Counted from the stretch's first letter, positions 39,231-55,330 are shown. The stretch: DNA of 64,000 nt from Deinococcus metalli (GCF_014201805.1 NZ_JACHFK010000003.1:357386-421385); one strand, 5' to 3'. Numbers and translations are program-made. Notes: a model not told the origin generated them from the letters alone.

Positions 39231-39818
39231 CTAGCCGGTGCCGGGCGTGTGCCGGCGCATCAGTTCGTCGCGGGTGGCCTTCAGTACCTCGTCACTCAGA
39301 GCCGGGTCGCACACGGCGCGCGACAGGGCCAGCGCGCCCACCATGCCGGCCAGGGTCGCTAGGGCGTCGGCACGGCGGGCCGCCGCATCCGGCGCCGTGG
39401 ACAGCTCACTCATGTCGGCGATCAGGCGTTCCAGCGAGGCGGTCAGGGCGCCGCGCACCGCCTGCGGCTGCCGGGCCACCTCGCCGCTCAGGGCGGGCAG
39501 GACGCAGCCGGTGGCCGGATGGTCGCGGTGCGCGCGGTTGACGTACCCTCGCACGACGCCTGCCAGTCCCTCGCCGGCCTCGCGGGCGGCCTGGACCCGT
39601 GGATGCACGGCGGCGTCTAGGCCGCCCGCGAGCACCTCGCCCACGAGTTCGTCCTTGCTCTGAAAATGCGCGTAGAACCCGCCGTGGGTGAGGCCCGCCT
39701 TGCCCATCACCCGGGCGACGCCGACGCCGTCGATGCCCTCGGTCTTGAAGGCCTCGGTGGCCGCCTGCACGATCCGCTCGCGCGTGTGTTGACGATGGTC
39801 CTTCGGGTAGCGTGCCAC
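39231..39818 (-). CDS. TetR-family repressor
   Basis: A 195-residue TetR protein. The N-terminal helix-turn-helix is TRERIVQAATEAFKTEGIDG with VGVARVMGKAGLTHGGFYAH and FQSKDELVGEVL. The C-terminal ligand domain (about 55-190) contains YVNRAHRDHPATGCVLPALS, a Cys-containing motif common in this TetR subgroup that regulates exporters. The start is GTG with a GGGAGG site. It is upstream of, and on the same strand as, the MFS exporter, and both promoters carry the same palindrome. Confidence 0.93.
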   Translation of the reverse strand: MARYPKDHRQHTRERIVQAATEAFKTEGIDGVGVARVMGKAGLTHGGFYAHFQSKDELVGEVLAGGLDAAVHPRVQAAREAGEGLAGVVRGYVNRAHRDHPATGCVLPALSGEVARQPQAVRGALTASLERLIADMSELSTAPDAAARRADALATLAGMVGALALSRAVCDPALSDEVLKATRDELMRRHTPGTG

Positions 39819-39880
39819 GCTGCATCCTCCCGGAACCTCGGCGTTCCGTCGACCTGCCGTTCAGGTCAGGCCCCCCAGTG

Positions 39881-39896
39881 TATGACGACCGTCATA
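39881..39896. promoter_or_regulatory. TetR operator upstream of tetR itself
   Basis: Perfect 16-base palindrome TATGACG-AC-CGTCATA, 62 bases before the tetR start. Compared with the exporter operator it differs only at one symmetric position. Confidence 0.8.
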
Positions 39897-39920
39897 CCAT
39901 GACCGTGACGCGTTCCGGCG

Positions 39921-41879
39921 TCACCCGCCCACGTGCACGATCGGCCGGCGGTCCCGGTCGGGTTCGGCGCGCCGCAGGATCTCGCGCGTCAGGGGCGGCA
40001 CGTCGCCGCGCCCGCCGATCACGAAATCCAGCGCCAGGGGCAGCGGGCTCTGCTCGGACCAGCGCATGTACACCTGCGGCGGCGCGCCCTTGCCGCGCAG
40101 GTGCAGCATCACCGCCGCAATCGTGTTCGGCACGCTGGAGCCCGTCGCCTTGAGCACTCCGTATGCCCCCACTTGAAAGCCCGTGACCTCCACCACGTCG
40201 GTGAACTCGCTCGCGTCGTCGACCTCGACCTCCAGGAAGATGAACGGCTGCTCAGGCGGCAGGTGCACCATCTGGCGCACGCGCATCTCCTGCTTGCGGT
40301 ACTCCTCCTCCGAAGAGCGGCCTGGGTAGTGCGACACCAGCCGCAGAGGCCGGATCGGGGACGCCTTGAGCAGCCGGATGGCCGATTCGTCGAGCTGCAC
40401 GCTGCTGACCCGCAGCTCGAACGACCGCGACACCCGCGAGCTGATGCCCACCGCCAGCACCAGCACGATGAACAGCGCCGCGATGTACAGGCCCTGCGGG
40501 TTGCTGATCACTGTGACGGCGCTGGTGTACACGAAGATCGCGCTGATCACGCCGAAGGCCCACGCCCGGCCCCGCTGGCGTCGGCGCGCCGCACTCAGGG
40601 CCACCGCGACTGCCGCGCTGGTCATCATGGCGAGCACGCCCGTGGCGTAGGCGGCCGCCTGGTTGTCCACGTTCGCGCGGAACGCCAGGGTGACCACCAC
40701 GCAGATCAGCACGAAGATCAGCACCAGCGGCCGGTGCACGCGGCTCCACTCCGGGGCCATGCCGTAGCGCGGCAGGTAGCGCGGCACGATGTTCAGCAGG
40801 CCCGCCATGGCCGACGCCCCCGCGAACCACAGGATGCCGATGGTGCTGACGTCGTAGGCCGTGCCCAGCAGCCCGCCCAGGTGCTCGTGCGCCAGGTACG
40901 CCAGGGCGCGGCCGTTCGCCTCACCGCCCGGCTGGAACAGCGGCGCGGGAATCAGCAGGGTCGTGACCACGCTGCTCGCGATCAGGAACACGCTCATCAG
41001 CAGCGCGGCCGTGGTGAGCAGGCGCTTGCCGTTGCGGATGCGCCCGACGGGCTCGGCCTCGGTGTCGCCCGGATCGCCCTTGATCAGCGGCATGACCACC
41101 ACGCCCGTCTCGAAGCCCGACAGGCCCAGCGCCAGCTTCGGGAACACCAGCAGCGCCGCGCCGACCACGGCCAGCGGCGACGCGTACCCCTGCTGCAGCG
41201 CGCCCAGCCAGTCCCCGATCACGTGCGGCTGCGCGCCGATCATCGCGGCCGACTGGCCGATCACGACCGCGCTCAGGCCCAGGTACACCGCCACCAGCAC
41301 CACCGCGATGCCGATCGCTTCCTTGAAGCCCTTGATGAACACCATGCCCAGCAGCAGGATCAGCAGCAGCGTCACCAGGATCTCGTGCCCGCCCACCAGC
41401 GGCTTCATGAACGGGTTTTCCGTGATGTGCGCCGCCGCGTCGGCCGCCGACAGCGTGATCGTGATGATGAAGCCCGTGGCCACGAAACCGATCAGGGTGA
41501 GCACCAGGAACTTGCCCGGCCAGTACGTGAGCAGGCGCTCCAGCATGCTGATCGAGCCGTCGCCGTGCGGGCTCTGTTCGGCCACGCGGCGGTACATCGG
41601 CAGCGCCCCGAATAGCGTGACCAGCACCAGCACCAGCGTGGCGATGGGCGACAGCGCGCCCGCCGCCAGCGCCGCGATGCCCGGCTGGTAGCCCAGCGTG
41701 GAGAAATAGTCCACGCCCGTCAGGCACATCACCTTCCACCACGGGTGCGTCTGGTGCCGGGCCTGCGCCTTCTTCTCGGGTTCGTAGAACCCCTCGGGCT
41801 CCTGAACGGGCTCGTCCTGCACCAGCCAACGGGAGACGTCCTCGATGATGGGGTGGGGCGCACGCTTGGCAGAAGGCAT
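39921..41879 (-). CDS. APC-superfamily transporter with cytosolic C-terminal domain
   Basis: A 652-residue secondary transporter. About 12 membrane helices span residues 45-490 (for example [60 protein letters not shown]). A cytosolic domain of about 160 residues follows ([20 protein letters not shown] ... [20 protein letters not shown]). The architecture recalls KUP/KimA-like and other long APC permeases; substrate may be K+ or an amino acid. The ATG at 41879 is supported by a TACTGT box seven bases upstream; a GTG at 41897 is the alternative. Confidence 0.85.
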   Translation of the reverse strand: MPSAKRAPHPIIEDVSRWLVQDEPVQEPEGFYEPEKKAQARHQTHPWWKVMCLTGVDYFSTLGYQPGIAALAAGALSPIATLVLVLVTLFGALPMYRRVAEQSPHGDGSISMLERLLTYWPGKFLVLTLIGFVATGFIITITLSAADAAAHITENPFMKPLVGGHEILVTLLLILLLGMVFIKGFKEAIGIAVVLVAVYLGLSAVVIGQSAAMIGAQPHVIGDWLGALQQGYASPLAVVGAALLVFPKLALGLSGFETGVVVMPLIKGDPGDTEAEPVGRIRNGKRLLTTAALLMSVFLIASSVVTTLLIPAPLFQPGGEANGRALAYLAHEHLGGLLGTAYDVSTIGILWFAGASAMAGLLNIVPRYLPRYGMAPEWSRVHRPLVLIFVLICVVVTLAFRANVDNQAAAYATGVLAMMTSAAVAVALSAARRRQRGRAWAFGVISAIFVYTSAVTVISNPQGLYIAALFIVLVLAVGISSRVSRSFELRVSSVQLDESAIRLLKASPIRPLRLVSHYPGRSSEEEYRKQEMRVRQMVHLPPEQPFIFLEVEVDDASEFTDVVEVTGFQVGAYGVLKATGSSVPNTIAAVMLHLRGKGAPPQVYMRWSEQSPLPLALDFVIGGRGDVPPLTREILRRAEPDRDRRPIVHVGG

Positions 41880-42015
41880 TCCGAGCACAGTATCCACCCC
41901 CGCTGCGCGCCATGTGGTGCGCCTCCATAGGGGGGAGCCGGGCGGGGACAGCCGGCCAGACAGCGCGAGAACCGGGAGCAGCCGCGCGAGGCCCTCCCGG
42001 TTGCCCCACCGATGC

Positions 42016-42645
42016 TTACTGGCTGGTTTCGGGCGTGGGCAGGTGCAGGGTCGTGCGGTACACGGCGCTGCTGCTCAGCGTGCGCTGGTACGTGGCCGTG
42101 TCGCGCGGCAGGAACACGTAGTGCTCGGCGCGCGACCAGCCGCTGCTCAGCGTCCAGGTCTGGTGCATGTTCGGCTCGGCCGTCGTGAAGTCCACCGTGA
42201 CCGCCGCGCTGGCATACGCCACCCGGTCGTGGCTCAGCAGGGCCAGATTTTCGCCTGCGTCGCGCGTGCCGTTGGTGTTCTTGTCCTGCCACATCAGCCA
42301 GTGCAGCAGCAGCACTTTCGTGCCGGCCGGGCTGACCGTCGGGGTGCCCACCACGCCCGCCGGCAGCAGCGTCTCGACCGGTACCGCCTGCGACGCCGTG
42401 GCCGTCCACTTGGCCGGATCGACCGGGACCGAGGTGTTTCCGACCGGCACGCCGATCTGGTACACGCTCGTGCCGCTGTCGGTCAGCAGGTTCAGGTACG
42501 CGTTCGCCGGCGCGGCCGGGAAGCGCACCTCCGCTCCGGTCGGCAGCGGCGGCCGGCCACCATCTGGCGTGGCCGGCGCCGCGCTACACGCCATCAGCCC
42601 CAGGGGCAGCAGCCCCAGCACGCCCGTCATCAGCACCCGTTTCAT
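42016..42645 (-). CDS. Lipoprotein, second of a paralogous pair
   Basis: A 209-residue lipoprotein with a lipobox LMACS after [16 protein letters not shown]. The mature part is beta-rich. A Ca-binding-like acidic loop [20 protein letters not shown] is followed by [20 protein letters not shown] and a Trp/Arg stretch [14 protein letters not shown]. The same order of elements occurs in the upstream gene, so the two are distant paralogues. The ATG overlaps the upstream stop as ATGA. The family is not recognised. Confidence 0.72.
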   Translation of the reverse strand: MKRVLMTGVLGLLPLGLMACSAAPATPDGGRPPLPTGAEVRFPAAPANAYLNLLTDSGTSVYQIGVPVGNTSVPVDPAKWTATASQAVPVETLLPAGVVGTPTVSPAGTKVLLLHWLMWQDKNTNGTRDAGENLALLSHDRVAYASAAVTVDFTTAEPNMHQTWTLSSGWSRAEHYVFLPRDTATYQRTLSSSAVYRTTLHLPTPETSQ

Positions 42646-43373
42646 TTCAACCCCCCGCGGACACCCATGCTCGTCAGGCGGTCACTGTCCACATGCATGC
42701 GGATCGCGATGCCCAGGTCCGCCGTGGGCACCGAGTTCATGCTCACCACGTACCGGTCCGGTGTGGCCGTGGGCTGCAGCACCTCGTGCCGCACCAGGCT
42801 CCAGCCGTTCGTCCGCGTGCCCGACTCGGTGGACCGGCTGTCCGGGCTGGTGAACGAGTACGTGAACGCGCTGTTGGCGTAGCTGTAGATGTCGTGCGTG
42901 AGGTACAGCTCCTCGGTGCTTTCCGGCGAGTTGTTGCTGTTGCGGTCCCGGAACAGCGTGAAGTAGACATTGCAGGTCTTCACAGTGTCCGGCGACACCA
43001 CCACACTCTGCATGCCGGAGGCCTCTCCCGTCTTGAACGCCGAGATGCACAGCGGATTCGACTTCACCGTGTTCAGGCTGTCCGCGTATAGGCTCAGGGT
43101 CGCAGTATTCACGCTCGCCCCGCTCCCGCCGGAGCCGCCCACGTACCCCATGCTCAGCACCTTGACCGCCGCCGGGCCGCCGGGCGTTGCCTGCTCGAAG
43201 TAGATCGCTGCCAGCCGCAGGTCCGCCGAGGCCGGGGTGTCCGGGAAGCTGAAATTCAGCGTCAGCGGGGCCACGTAGGGCGGGTACGTCCTGGGACATG
43301 CTGTGAGCAGGGCAAGCAGCGCCGCGCCCGCTCCTGCCAACTTCACCGACCTTGGAATACTGGGTATGTTCAC
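42642..43373 (-). CDS. Lipoprotein, first of a paralogous pair
   Basis: A 243-residue lipoprotein with the lipobox-like LLTACP near residue 26. It has FNFSF-like strands, a Gly/Ser loop ([20 protein letters not shown]), and an acidic loop [20 protein letters not shown] matching the one in the downstream paralogue, followed by the shared pattern [20 protein letters not shown] and [14 protein letters not shown]. The start is GTG at 43373. A GTG at 43346 would give a shorter, more typical signal peptide and is a real alternative. Confidence 0.7.
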   Translation of the reverse strand: MNIPSIPRSVKLAGAGAALLALLTACPRTYPPYVAPLTLNFSFPDTPASADLRLAAIYFEQATPGGPAAVKVLSMGYVGGSGGSGASVNTATLSLYADSLNTVKSNPLCISAFKTGEASGMQSVVVSPDTVKTCNVYFTLFRDRNSNNSPESTEELYLTHDIYSYANSAFTYSFTSPDSRSTESGTRTNGWSLVRHEVLQPTATPDRYVVSMNSVPTADLGIAIRMHVDSDRLTSMGVRGGLK

Positions 43374-43594
43374 AATTGCACGGTAACGGCTCTCCGATCG
43401 GCCCGTGGAAGATATGACCAGAACTGACCGGAACCTGACGGCAGGTTAGACGTACGAGGGGAGACGTAGTGTCCACGAGTGCCGTCCAGTAGGGGTAAAC
43501 CAGGGCTGTCTCGCCCCTCGTTTCGCTGAAGTCAGGGGTGATGGAGTAGGTCAGCTGATTACGGCGCCTACTCCGGTCGCCGTCCTGTAAATGC

Positions 43595-43618
43595 AAAACC
43601 CCCGGGCCGCCCCGGGGA
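43595..43618 (-). terminator. Rho-independent terminator after lpdA
   Basis: On the minus strand the stem CCCCGGG-GCGG-CCCGGGG is followed by GTTTTGC. It lies about 40 bases beyond the lpdA stop. Confidence 0.75.
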
Positions 43619-43658
43619 TTCTTTCGCTGCTCGCTTCGCTCGGCCCTGCGGGCGGCGA

Positions 43659-45062
<1,404 letters not shown>

Positions 45063-45247
45063 GCCGGCAGTCTACCGCCGGCCCCCTCGGGCCGTCACTG
45101 ACTCGCCGCCATAGCTGGACGCGCACGATTCACAAGTGGGGCTGGTGAGTGGCCGGTTGTCCAGAGCGCTGGTGTGGTCACGCACTGGTCACGACCTCCT
45201 GCCTACCGTGCGACGTACTGGCTGGGACAGCCGGTAAGGAGGGCGGC

Positions 45248-46684
45248 ATGGAACGGTGGGTGTGGGGACTTCTCAGTGTGGGAGTGGCGGTGGTGGCCCT
45301 GTGGGTGGCGGCCACGAGCTCCACCCTGCGCGCCTACGGCCTGAATCCGGAACCGGGCGTGCGTGCGGTGGTGGTGCGTGTGGACAACGTGTCGAGCACG
45401 GGCTTGGTGGCAGTCGTGTCCACGGTGGGTACCCAGGCGCAGCTGATCGCGGATTTTGACCAGAAGAACAGTGGCGGGGCGGCCAGGGATGTCACCCTGC
45501 GCCCGGTGCAGCTGTGGCAGAGCTGGCGTCCTGCCGACTGGCTGCAGCCGTCGCCGCAGGTCTGCACGTACACGTTGCAGCTCGGCAGCGACCTGAAGGA
45601 GCACGCCGCCATGTTCGACGAGGGCAGTCTGCTGTGGGTGAAGATTCCTCCGGCCCGCATCAACAGCTGTGACAACGACGCCAGTTCCGCCGCCGTCAGC
45701 GGGAACACGCCCATTCCGGTAACGGTGGCCGATGTGGGGCCTGTCGCGGTGTTCTCCGGGAACCTGCCGCGCGTGCTGATCCTGCTGCTGACCTTCGCGT
45801 GGCTGCTGTTCCTGATCCAGGCGATGGTGCCCGGCGGGCGCTTCACGGGCCTGAAGCGTCTGCTGGTGGGCAAGGACAACCGCTACAGCAACGCGCAGTT
45901 CCAGATGTTCGCGTGGTTCCTGGTGTTCATCGGCGGGTATGTCAGCACCCTGGTGTGGCGGATCGCCAGCGGGAACCTGCAGCTGGCCGTGGGCATCGCC
46001 TCTCCCACCACCCTGCTTGCGCTGACTGGCCTGGCCGCCGGTACCTACGGCCTGGCGACCGTGATCACCGCTGCCAACGCGGACTCGGGCCAATCGGTGA
46101 AGCCGCCCGCCGACGCGCCGCGCGTGGAGAACCTGTATACGGACGACGCCGGGCGCTTCGACTTCGGGGATTTCCAGTCGCTGGTCGTGACCCTCGTGGC
46201 GGTCGTCGGGTACCTGATCGCCCTGGCCGGGTGGCAGGAGACCGTGTTCCTGGGCAGCGAGACGACCCTGCCGGACGTGGGCGCGACGATCCTCACCATC
46301 TTCGGCGCGGGGCAGGCCACGTACCTGCTGAAAAAGGGACTGCGAACCGATGCGGTACACGACCTCGGCGTGACCCTGCAGCCGGACACCGTGACCCTGG
46401 ACGCAGGTCGTGTGCACCCCGGTGCCCTGCTGCTCGACGTGTGGCACGCCGCAGCCGTGACCGTGACTGATCTGGCGGTCAGCCGTCAGCCGGCGGTGCC
46501 CGGGGGCGCGGGGACCGTGAGCGTGCCGGCCGTGGGCGCGGGCACGCGGATCACGGCCCAGCGCGACCAGTACCCGGTCACGGTGGACACCACCGCCCTC
46601 GCTCGCGGCGAGTACACCTTCGAACTCAGCGTCGGCACGGCCACCCTCACGCAGACGGTCGTGGGGCAGTTCCGGGTGGCGTGA
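45248..46684 (+). CDS. Large membrane protein of unknown family
   Basis: A 478-residue protein. An N-terminal helix (WVWGLLSVGVAVVALWVAAT) is followed by an extracytoplasmic beta-rich domain of about 150 residues with two cysteines (VCTYTLQLG; RINSCDND). Five further hydrophobic segments follow (RVLILLLTFAWLLFLIQAMV, QMFAWFLVFIGGYVSTLVWR, SPTTLLALTGLAAGTYGLAT, LVVTLVAVVGYLIALAGW, TILTIFGAGQATYLLKKG), then a C-terminal Ig-like domain of about 100 residues. The segment VGKDNRYSNAQFQMFAWFLV looks conserved. AAGGAGGG precedes the ATG. I do not recognise it. Confidence 0.75.
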   Translation: MERWVWGLLSVGVAVVALWVAATSSTLRAYGLNPEPGVRAVVVRVDNVSSTGLVAVVSTVGTQAQLIADFDQKNSGGAARDVTLRPVQLWQSWRPADWLQPSPQVCTYTLQLGSDLKEHAAMFDEGSLLWVKIPPARINSCDNDASSAAVSGNTPIPVTVADVGPVAVFSGNLPRVLILLLTFAWLLFLIQAMVPGGRFTGLKRLLVGKDNRYSNAQFQMFAWFLVFIGGYVSTLVWRIASGNLQLAVGIASPTTLLALTGLAAGTYGLATVITAANADSGQSVKPPADAPRVENLYTDDAGRFDFGDFQSLVVTLVAVVGYLIALAGWQETVFLGSETTLPDVGATILTIFGAGQATYLLKKGLRTDAVHDLGVTLQPDTVTLDAGRVHPGALLLDVWHAAAVTVTDLAVSRQPAVPGGAGTVSVPAVGAGTRITAQRDQYPVTVDTTALARGEYTFELSVGTATLTQTVVGQFRVA

Positions 46685-46780
46685 CCGGCCGCACGCCACG
46701 GACTGGCCTGCCGTGGTCCGCAGTGCTCGTCAACTCCACCCATCACAGCGCGCCGCCAGGCCCCGCCCTATCTTGTGGGC

Positions 46781-50806
<4,026 letters not shown>

Positions 50807-50871
50807 GCGGGGGGCAACCGGAGTCGGTCACCGCGTCCCACCCATGAAGAGGGGGCCATCCGCAGTCTGAC

Positions 50872-51318
50872 CTACACCATCAGATCTTCAACTCCGCCCA
50901 CCAGACCCATGTCCTGCAATCTCCGGGCGATCAGAGAGCGGTGGCATTCGCCGGGGTTTCTCTCGTAGCACAGCAGGGCCACGTGTTCCTGCGCGGCCAA
51001 GTGGCCCAGTTCCTCCAGCGCGCTTTGCTGCGTGGCAAGGTGCAGGGTGTACCCGGCTGTAAGGGCGGCGAAGTCCCTGTCCAGCTTGTACGCCTTGCGG
51101 ATCGCGGGCGGGGTGCCCAGGGCGCGCAGATGCCGATAGCCGATGCCCTGTTCCTGGAGAGCCTCGCTCAGGGCCGTCTTGCTGTAGCCCCGGCGGCGGC
51201 TCTGGGCGCGTTCGCGGGTGTCCACCAGTAGGGTCACGCCGGCGCCCTTCAGCGTGTCCAGAAAGGCGTCCAGCGGGGCGTCCTCGTAGCCGATGGTGTG
51301 CAGGGTGGGCCGCGACAT
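50872..51318 (-). CDS. DUF488-family protein
   Basis: A 148-residue protein with the DUF488 pattern: TLHTIGYEDAPLDAFLDTLK, LLVDTRERAQSRRRGYSKTA, and LLCYERNPGECHRSLIARRL with its conserved Cys-His. The family is widespread and has no established reaction. TACCCT lies six bases before the ATG. It converges on dnaE. Confidence 0.9.
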   Translation of the reverse strand: MSRPTLHTIGYEDAPLDAFLDTLKGAGVTLLVDTRERAQSRRRGYSKTALSEALQEQGIGYRHLRALGTPPAIRKAYKLDRDFAALTAGYTLHLATQQSALEELGHLAAQEHVALLCYERNPGECHRSLIARRLQDMGLVGGVEDLMV

Positions 51319-51349
51319 GGCCCGAGGGTAGTCCGCTCCGGGTGCCGTG

Positions 51350-53953
51350 TCAGTGACGCTGGTGCCGGCGGGAGAGTTTGTCGTGGTACATGCGCTGGTC
51401 GCTCAGGCGCAGCAGGTCGCCGGCGCTGGTGGCGTCGTCCGGGTAGTGGGCGCCGCCCACGCTAATGCTGCCGTGCGTGAAGCCTTGGGCGTGCACCCGC
51501 CGAACGGCGTCGTCGTGGGCGCGGGTCAGATCCACGTCGGTGCAGCTGCCGTCGCAGATGATGGCGAACTCGTCCCCGCCGATGCGGTATACGGCGCCGT
51601 GATCGGCGTACGCGTCCCGGAGAGCGGTCGCGAAGCAGGCCAGGAAGGCGTCGCCCTGTGCGTGGCCCTGCGTGTCGTTGATGGTCTTCAGGCCGTCGAC
51701 GTCCAGGGACAGCACCGTGAAGGTTCGGGCGGGGCCGTCGGTGGGCGGGGCGCTGCCCAGGCGCTCTTCCAGGGCCTGCTCGAACGCGCGGCGGTTGTGC
51801 AGGCCGGTCAGCGGGTCCGTGTGGGCCATGTGTTCCATGTGCGCGGCGGTCTGCTCGGCGTCGTGTCGGGCGAGTTCCAGTTCCCGGGTGCGTTCGGTCA
51901 GCAGCTGTTCGAAGACCGCCAGCATGTGTGAGGCGTCTTCCTGGTCGAAGGGCAGTGGATCGTCCGGAGTCGGGGGAGCCGGAATCACGTCCGGTTCGTC
52001 CGCCTGGCCGAGCACCTGGGCGGCCAGGGCCACGATGTCCGGATCGAACTGCGTGCCGGCGCCCTCGGCAATGGCGTGCATGGCCTCGGACGCGGTCCAC
52101 GCGGTCTTGTACGGGCGCGACTGGGTCAGCGCGTCGAACACGTCCGCGACGGCCACGATCCGCCCGGCCAGCGGAATGGCTGTGCCGCGCAGGCCGTGTG
52201 GATACCCGCCGCCGTCCCAGCGTTCGTGGTGCGTCCGCGCGATCTCCTCGGCGAGTTGCAGCAGCGCGGAGCGCCCTCCGGACAGGATACGGGCCCCGAT
52301 CTCGGTGTGCGTCTGCATCTGCTCGAACTCGTCCGGTGTCAGGCGGCCGCGTTTGAGCAGGATCGCGTCGGGAATGCCGATCTTGCCCACGTCGTGCAGC
52401 CGCGCGGCGACGCCCAGCACGCTGGCCTCGGCGGGCGACCAGCCCAGCGCGCGGGCAATCTGGGCGGCGGCGCGGCCCACGCGGCGGGTGTGCTCGCCGG
52501 TCGTGTCGTCGCGGTACTCGGCGGCCATCGCCAGCCGCGTGACCACCTCATGCTGCGCGCGGGCGAGTTCGGCGGTGCGCTCCCGCACCAGCCGCTCGGC
52601 CTGCTCGCGCCCCTGGTATTCGAGTTCGGTGCGGACCTGGTACATGCGGGCGTCCTGCCGGGCGCGTTCCACCTCGAACTGAAGACTCAGGTTGCGGGTC
52701 TGGCGGTCGCGGTCAGCATTGAACAGCTCGCGCTCGATGGCGCGCAGGGCGCGGCTGTGGTCCAGCGCGCCGCGCAGGTCGCCCGCGTGCTCGCACACGT
52801 CCGCGAGACCCTGGTGCGCCTGGGCGCGTTCCTTGGGCAACTGGGCGTCCTGTGCCTGCGTGAGCGCCACGCTGAAATGCTCCCGCGCGGCGTCCAGCTG
52901 GCCGGCGCGCAGCAGCAGACTGCCCAGGTTCAGGCGCGCGCCGGTCTCGCCGTGCACCGAGCCGCTGCTCAGGGCCAGCGTCAGCGCGCGTTCGTAGGCC
53001 TCCTGCGCGGCGCCGGGATCGCCGGTCTGGTCCGCGAGTTGTCCCAGCGAGTCGAGGGCGCCGAGTTCGCCGGGCGTGTACGCGGCCGCGCGGCTGAGGT
53101 GGAGCGCGCGTTGGAGGGCCGCCTGCGCCTCGGCGTGCCGGCCCGCCCCGAGCAGGTACACCCCCAGGTTCAGGCTGGTCGCGGCCTGAAGTCGCGGGTC
53201 ACCGCTGCGGTCGGCGCTGCGGTGGGCAGCTTCCATGACCTCCAGCGCCAGGGCGTCGTCGCCGCTCATGTGGTGCACGTGCGCCAAGCTGTGCAGGATG
53301 GGGGTCTCGGTCGCCGGGTGCTGCGGCAGCGTCTGGTACAGCGCGTACGCGCGGCTCAGGCTGGCCACCGCCTCGCGGTACTGCCCCATCCACGTCTGGA
53401 TGGTGGCGATGTTCGTCAGGCAGTTCAGCTCGCCCTTGACGTCCCCGACCTGCTGGCGCAGATCGAGGGCGCGGTGCAGGTGGTGCAGCGCCTCCGCGAC
53501 CTGGCCCTGGTGGTGGTGCGCGGCGGCGAGGCGGTTCAGGGCGTCGGCGGCGACCGACGATGCCCCGTGCGCGAGAGCGAATTGCGCGGCATCGTCCAGC
53601 ACCTCGGCCGCTGCCGCGTTCTGGCCCAGCTCCAGCAGAGCCCGGCCGCGCCAGGAGCGTGCCTCGGCTTCACGCGCCGGGTAGCTGGCGCGGGCGAGCT
53701 GCGCGGCGGCGCGTTCCAGTGGCTCGAGGGCCTGTGCGGGCGCGTGGCTGATTACGTGCGCGTGGCCCAGCAGCAGCTGCGCGAGGCCGTAGGCCAGCGC
53801 TCCCTGTCCGTCTACGCTCTGCCCGAACGCCAGCGCGCGGCCCACGGCCGTGTCCGGAGCGTCGCCCAGCGTCGCGGCGAGTCGCTCATAAACGGTCTCG
53901 ACCGCTTCGGGGGGACGCGGCGCGGGCAGGGCAGAGCGGACAGTGGCAGTCAC
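51350..53953 (-). CDS. TPR - HD-GYP - GGDEF signalling protein
   Basis: An 867-residue cytosolic protein. Residues about 50-410 are TPR-like helical repeats. A coiled segment leads to an HD-GYP phosphodiesterase domain (about 455-650) with the HD pair in [36 protein letters not shown] (GYP motif intact) and [26 protein letters not shown] diguanylate cyclase domain (about 690-865) follows, with [16 protein letters not shown] and [10 protein letters not shown]. Both active sites look complete, so the protein may make and break cyclic-di-GMP. The GTG start lies three bases after the upstream subtilase stop. Confidence 0.92.
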   Translation of the reverse strand: MTATVRSALPAPRPPEAVETVYERLAATLGDAPDTAVGRALAFGQSVDGQGALAYGLAQLLLGHAHVISHAPAQALEPLERAAAQLARASYPAREAEARSWRGRALLELGQNAAAAEVLDDAAQFALAHGASSVAADALNRLAAAHHHQGQVAEALHHLHRALDLRQQVGDVKGELNCLTNIATIQTWMGQYREAVASLSRAYALYQTLPQHPATETPILHSLAHVHHMSGDDALALEVMEAAHRSADRSGDPRLQAATSLNLGVYLLGAGRHAEAQAALQRALHLSRAAAYTPGELGALDSLGQLADQTGDPGAAQEAYERALTLALSSGSVHGETGARLNLGSLLLRAGQLDAAREHFSVALTQAQDAQLPKERAQAHQGLADVCEHAGDLRGALDHSRALRAIERELFNADRDRQTRNLSLQFEVERARQDARMYQVRTELEYQGREQAERLVRERTAELARAQHEVVTRLAMAAEYRDDTTGEHTRRVGRAAAQIARALGWSPAEASVLGVAARLHDVGKIGIPDAILLKRGRLTPDEFEQMQTHTEIGARILSGGRSALLQLAEEIARTHHERWDGGGYPHGLRGTAIPLAGRIVAVADVFDALTQSRPYKTAWTASEAMHAIAEGAGTQFDPDIVALAAQVLGQADEPDVIPAPPTPDDPLPFDQEDASHMLAVFEQLLTERTRELELARHDAEQTAAHMEHMAHTDPLTGLHNRRAFEQALEERLGSAPPTDGPARTFTVLSLDVDGLKTINDTQGHAQGDAFLACFATALRDAYADHGAVYRIGGDEFAIICDGSCTDVDLTRAHDDAVRRVHAQGFTHGSISVGGAHYPDDATSAGDLLRLSDQRMYHDKLSRRHQRH

Positions 53954-53956
53954 GGC

Positions 53957-55330
53957 TTAGTCCGCGTCCTCAACTCCGGCCGTCATCAGGAACGCCGGCA
54001 GGTTCAGGCGCCCCCGGGGGCCCAGCTTGCCCACGTACGCGCTGTTCGCGCTGTTGGCGTACACGTAGGCGGCCGTGGTCGCCATCAGGTCTGGCAGGGT
54101 GGCGGTCTTGTCGGACAACCGCTCGCCCAGCGCCAGCGCCAGGCCGCCGCTGGCCATCGGGGCGGCCATGGACGTTCCGCTCCACCCGGCCATGCGGCCG
54201 TCCGGGGCCGGGGCGTACACGGCTTCGCCCGGAGCGACGAGTTCCAGGGCGTCGCCGTAGTTCGAGAACGAGGACTTCACGTCGCTGCCATTCACGCTGC
54301 CCACGCTCAGGATCGCCCTGCTGAGGCCGCTGTCGCCGCGGGCCAGCGCGGCCGGGTACGTGATGCGGTTCTCGTTGGCGTTGCCGGCCGACGCGACCAC
54401 CAGCACGCCCTTCGCGGTGGCCTTCTTCAGGGCCTTCTCGATGATGGACGAGGCTTCGGTGCTGCCCAGCGACAGGTTGATGACCTGCGCGCCGTGTGCC
54501 ACCGCCCAGTCGATGGCCTGCGCGACCATCGCCACGTCGCCCGAACCGTCCGGGCCGAGCACGCGCAGCGGCATGATGCGCGCGCCCGGCGCGATCTGTA
54601 GCACGATGCCCGCCACGTTCGTGCCGTGGCCGTACGCGCCGGTGCCGAGTGTGCCCTCCTCCTGCGGCACGGTGTCGCCCGCGTAGAAGTCCTGCCACGT
54701 CGCCGGGTCGCTCAGCGCGTCGCGCAGCGCAGGGTGGAGCAGGTCGATGCCCGAGTCGATGACGGCCACCGTCACGCCGCGCCCCAGGTGGGGGGCCAGT
54801 TTCTGCGCCCACGGCAGACCGATCTGTTTCCACAGGGCGGTGTTCTGCGGAATGGGCTGGTACTGCCCGCCCGCCCAGATGGAGATGGCCCCCCCGGCCC
54901 AGATCGAGATGGCGCCGCCCGCCCAGATGGATATGGCGCCGCCCATCATGGCGGTCAGGGCGCCGCCCCCGCTCAGCGCGTCGCGGTTGGACTCGACCTG
55001 CTCCAGTCGTGGGCTGCTGCTGGGCTGGGTCAGGCCGACCAGGGCCGCGCAGGTGTCCGCGTCACCGGCCGCGCAGCCGCTGGTGTCCCAGGTCAGGATC
55101 TGCCCGCCGGTCTCCTGGGCCACGCCGCTGGCGGTGTCACCGTCGCGGAGGCGCACGTTGCCCACGCTGCCGAAGCGCGCGGCCGCAGCGGCGAGCGGCA
55201 CGTCGGCGGTGGGGGCCGCCTGGATCGGCGCGGCCGGCGCAGGCATAGACGTGCTGTGCGAGCAGGCGGTCAGCAGGGCAGCGCTCAGCAGGGCAGTGCT
55301 CAGGAGAGACTGGGGCGGCGTTCGTAGCAT
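53957..55330 (-). CDS. S8-family (subtilisin-like) lipoprotein protease with octapeptide repeats
   Basis: A 457-residue secreted protease. The lipobox-like LLTACS near residue 22 follows the signal peptide. After an N-terminal domain there are three tandem copies of GGAISIWA (residues about 130-153). The S8 catalytic triad is complete: Asp in VAVIDSGIDLLHP (about 188), His in YGHGTNVAGIV (about 230) and Ser in GWSGTSMAAPMASG (about 385), with the oxyanion Asn in ASAGNANENR. AAGGAGC precedes the ATG. It forms an operon with the TPR-HD-GYP-GGDEF gene. Confidence 0.93.
   Translation of the reverse strand: MLRTPPQSLLSTALLSAALLTACSHSTSMPAPAAPIQAAPTADVPLAAAAARFGSVGNVRLRDGDTASGVAQETGGQILTWDTSGCAAGDADTCAALVGLTQPSSSPRLEQVESNRDALSGGGALTAMMGGAISIWAGGAISIWAGGAISIWAGGQYQPIPQNTALWKQIGLPWAQKLAPHLGRGVTVAVIDSGIDLLHPALRDALSDPATWQDFYAGDTVPQEEGTLGTGAYGHGTNVAGIVLQIAPGARIMPLRVLGPDGSGDVAMVAQAIDWAVAHGAQVINLSLGSTEASSIIEKALKKATAKGVLVVASAGNANENRITYPAALARGDSGLSRAILSVGSVNGSDVKSSFSNYGDALELVAPGEAVYAPAPDGRMAGWSGTSMAAPMASGGLALALGERLSDKTATLPDLMATTAAYVYANSANSAYVGKLGPRGRLNLPAFLMTAGVEDAD
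54870..54941 (-). repeat. Three tandem 24-base units encoding GGAISIWA
   Basis: Units lie at 54870-54893, 54894-54917 and 54918-54941. They differ by a few third-position and first-position bases but encode the same octapeptide each time. They sit inside the subtilase gene between its N-terminal and catalytic domains. Confidence 0.85.
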
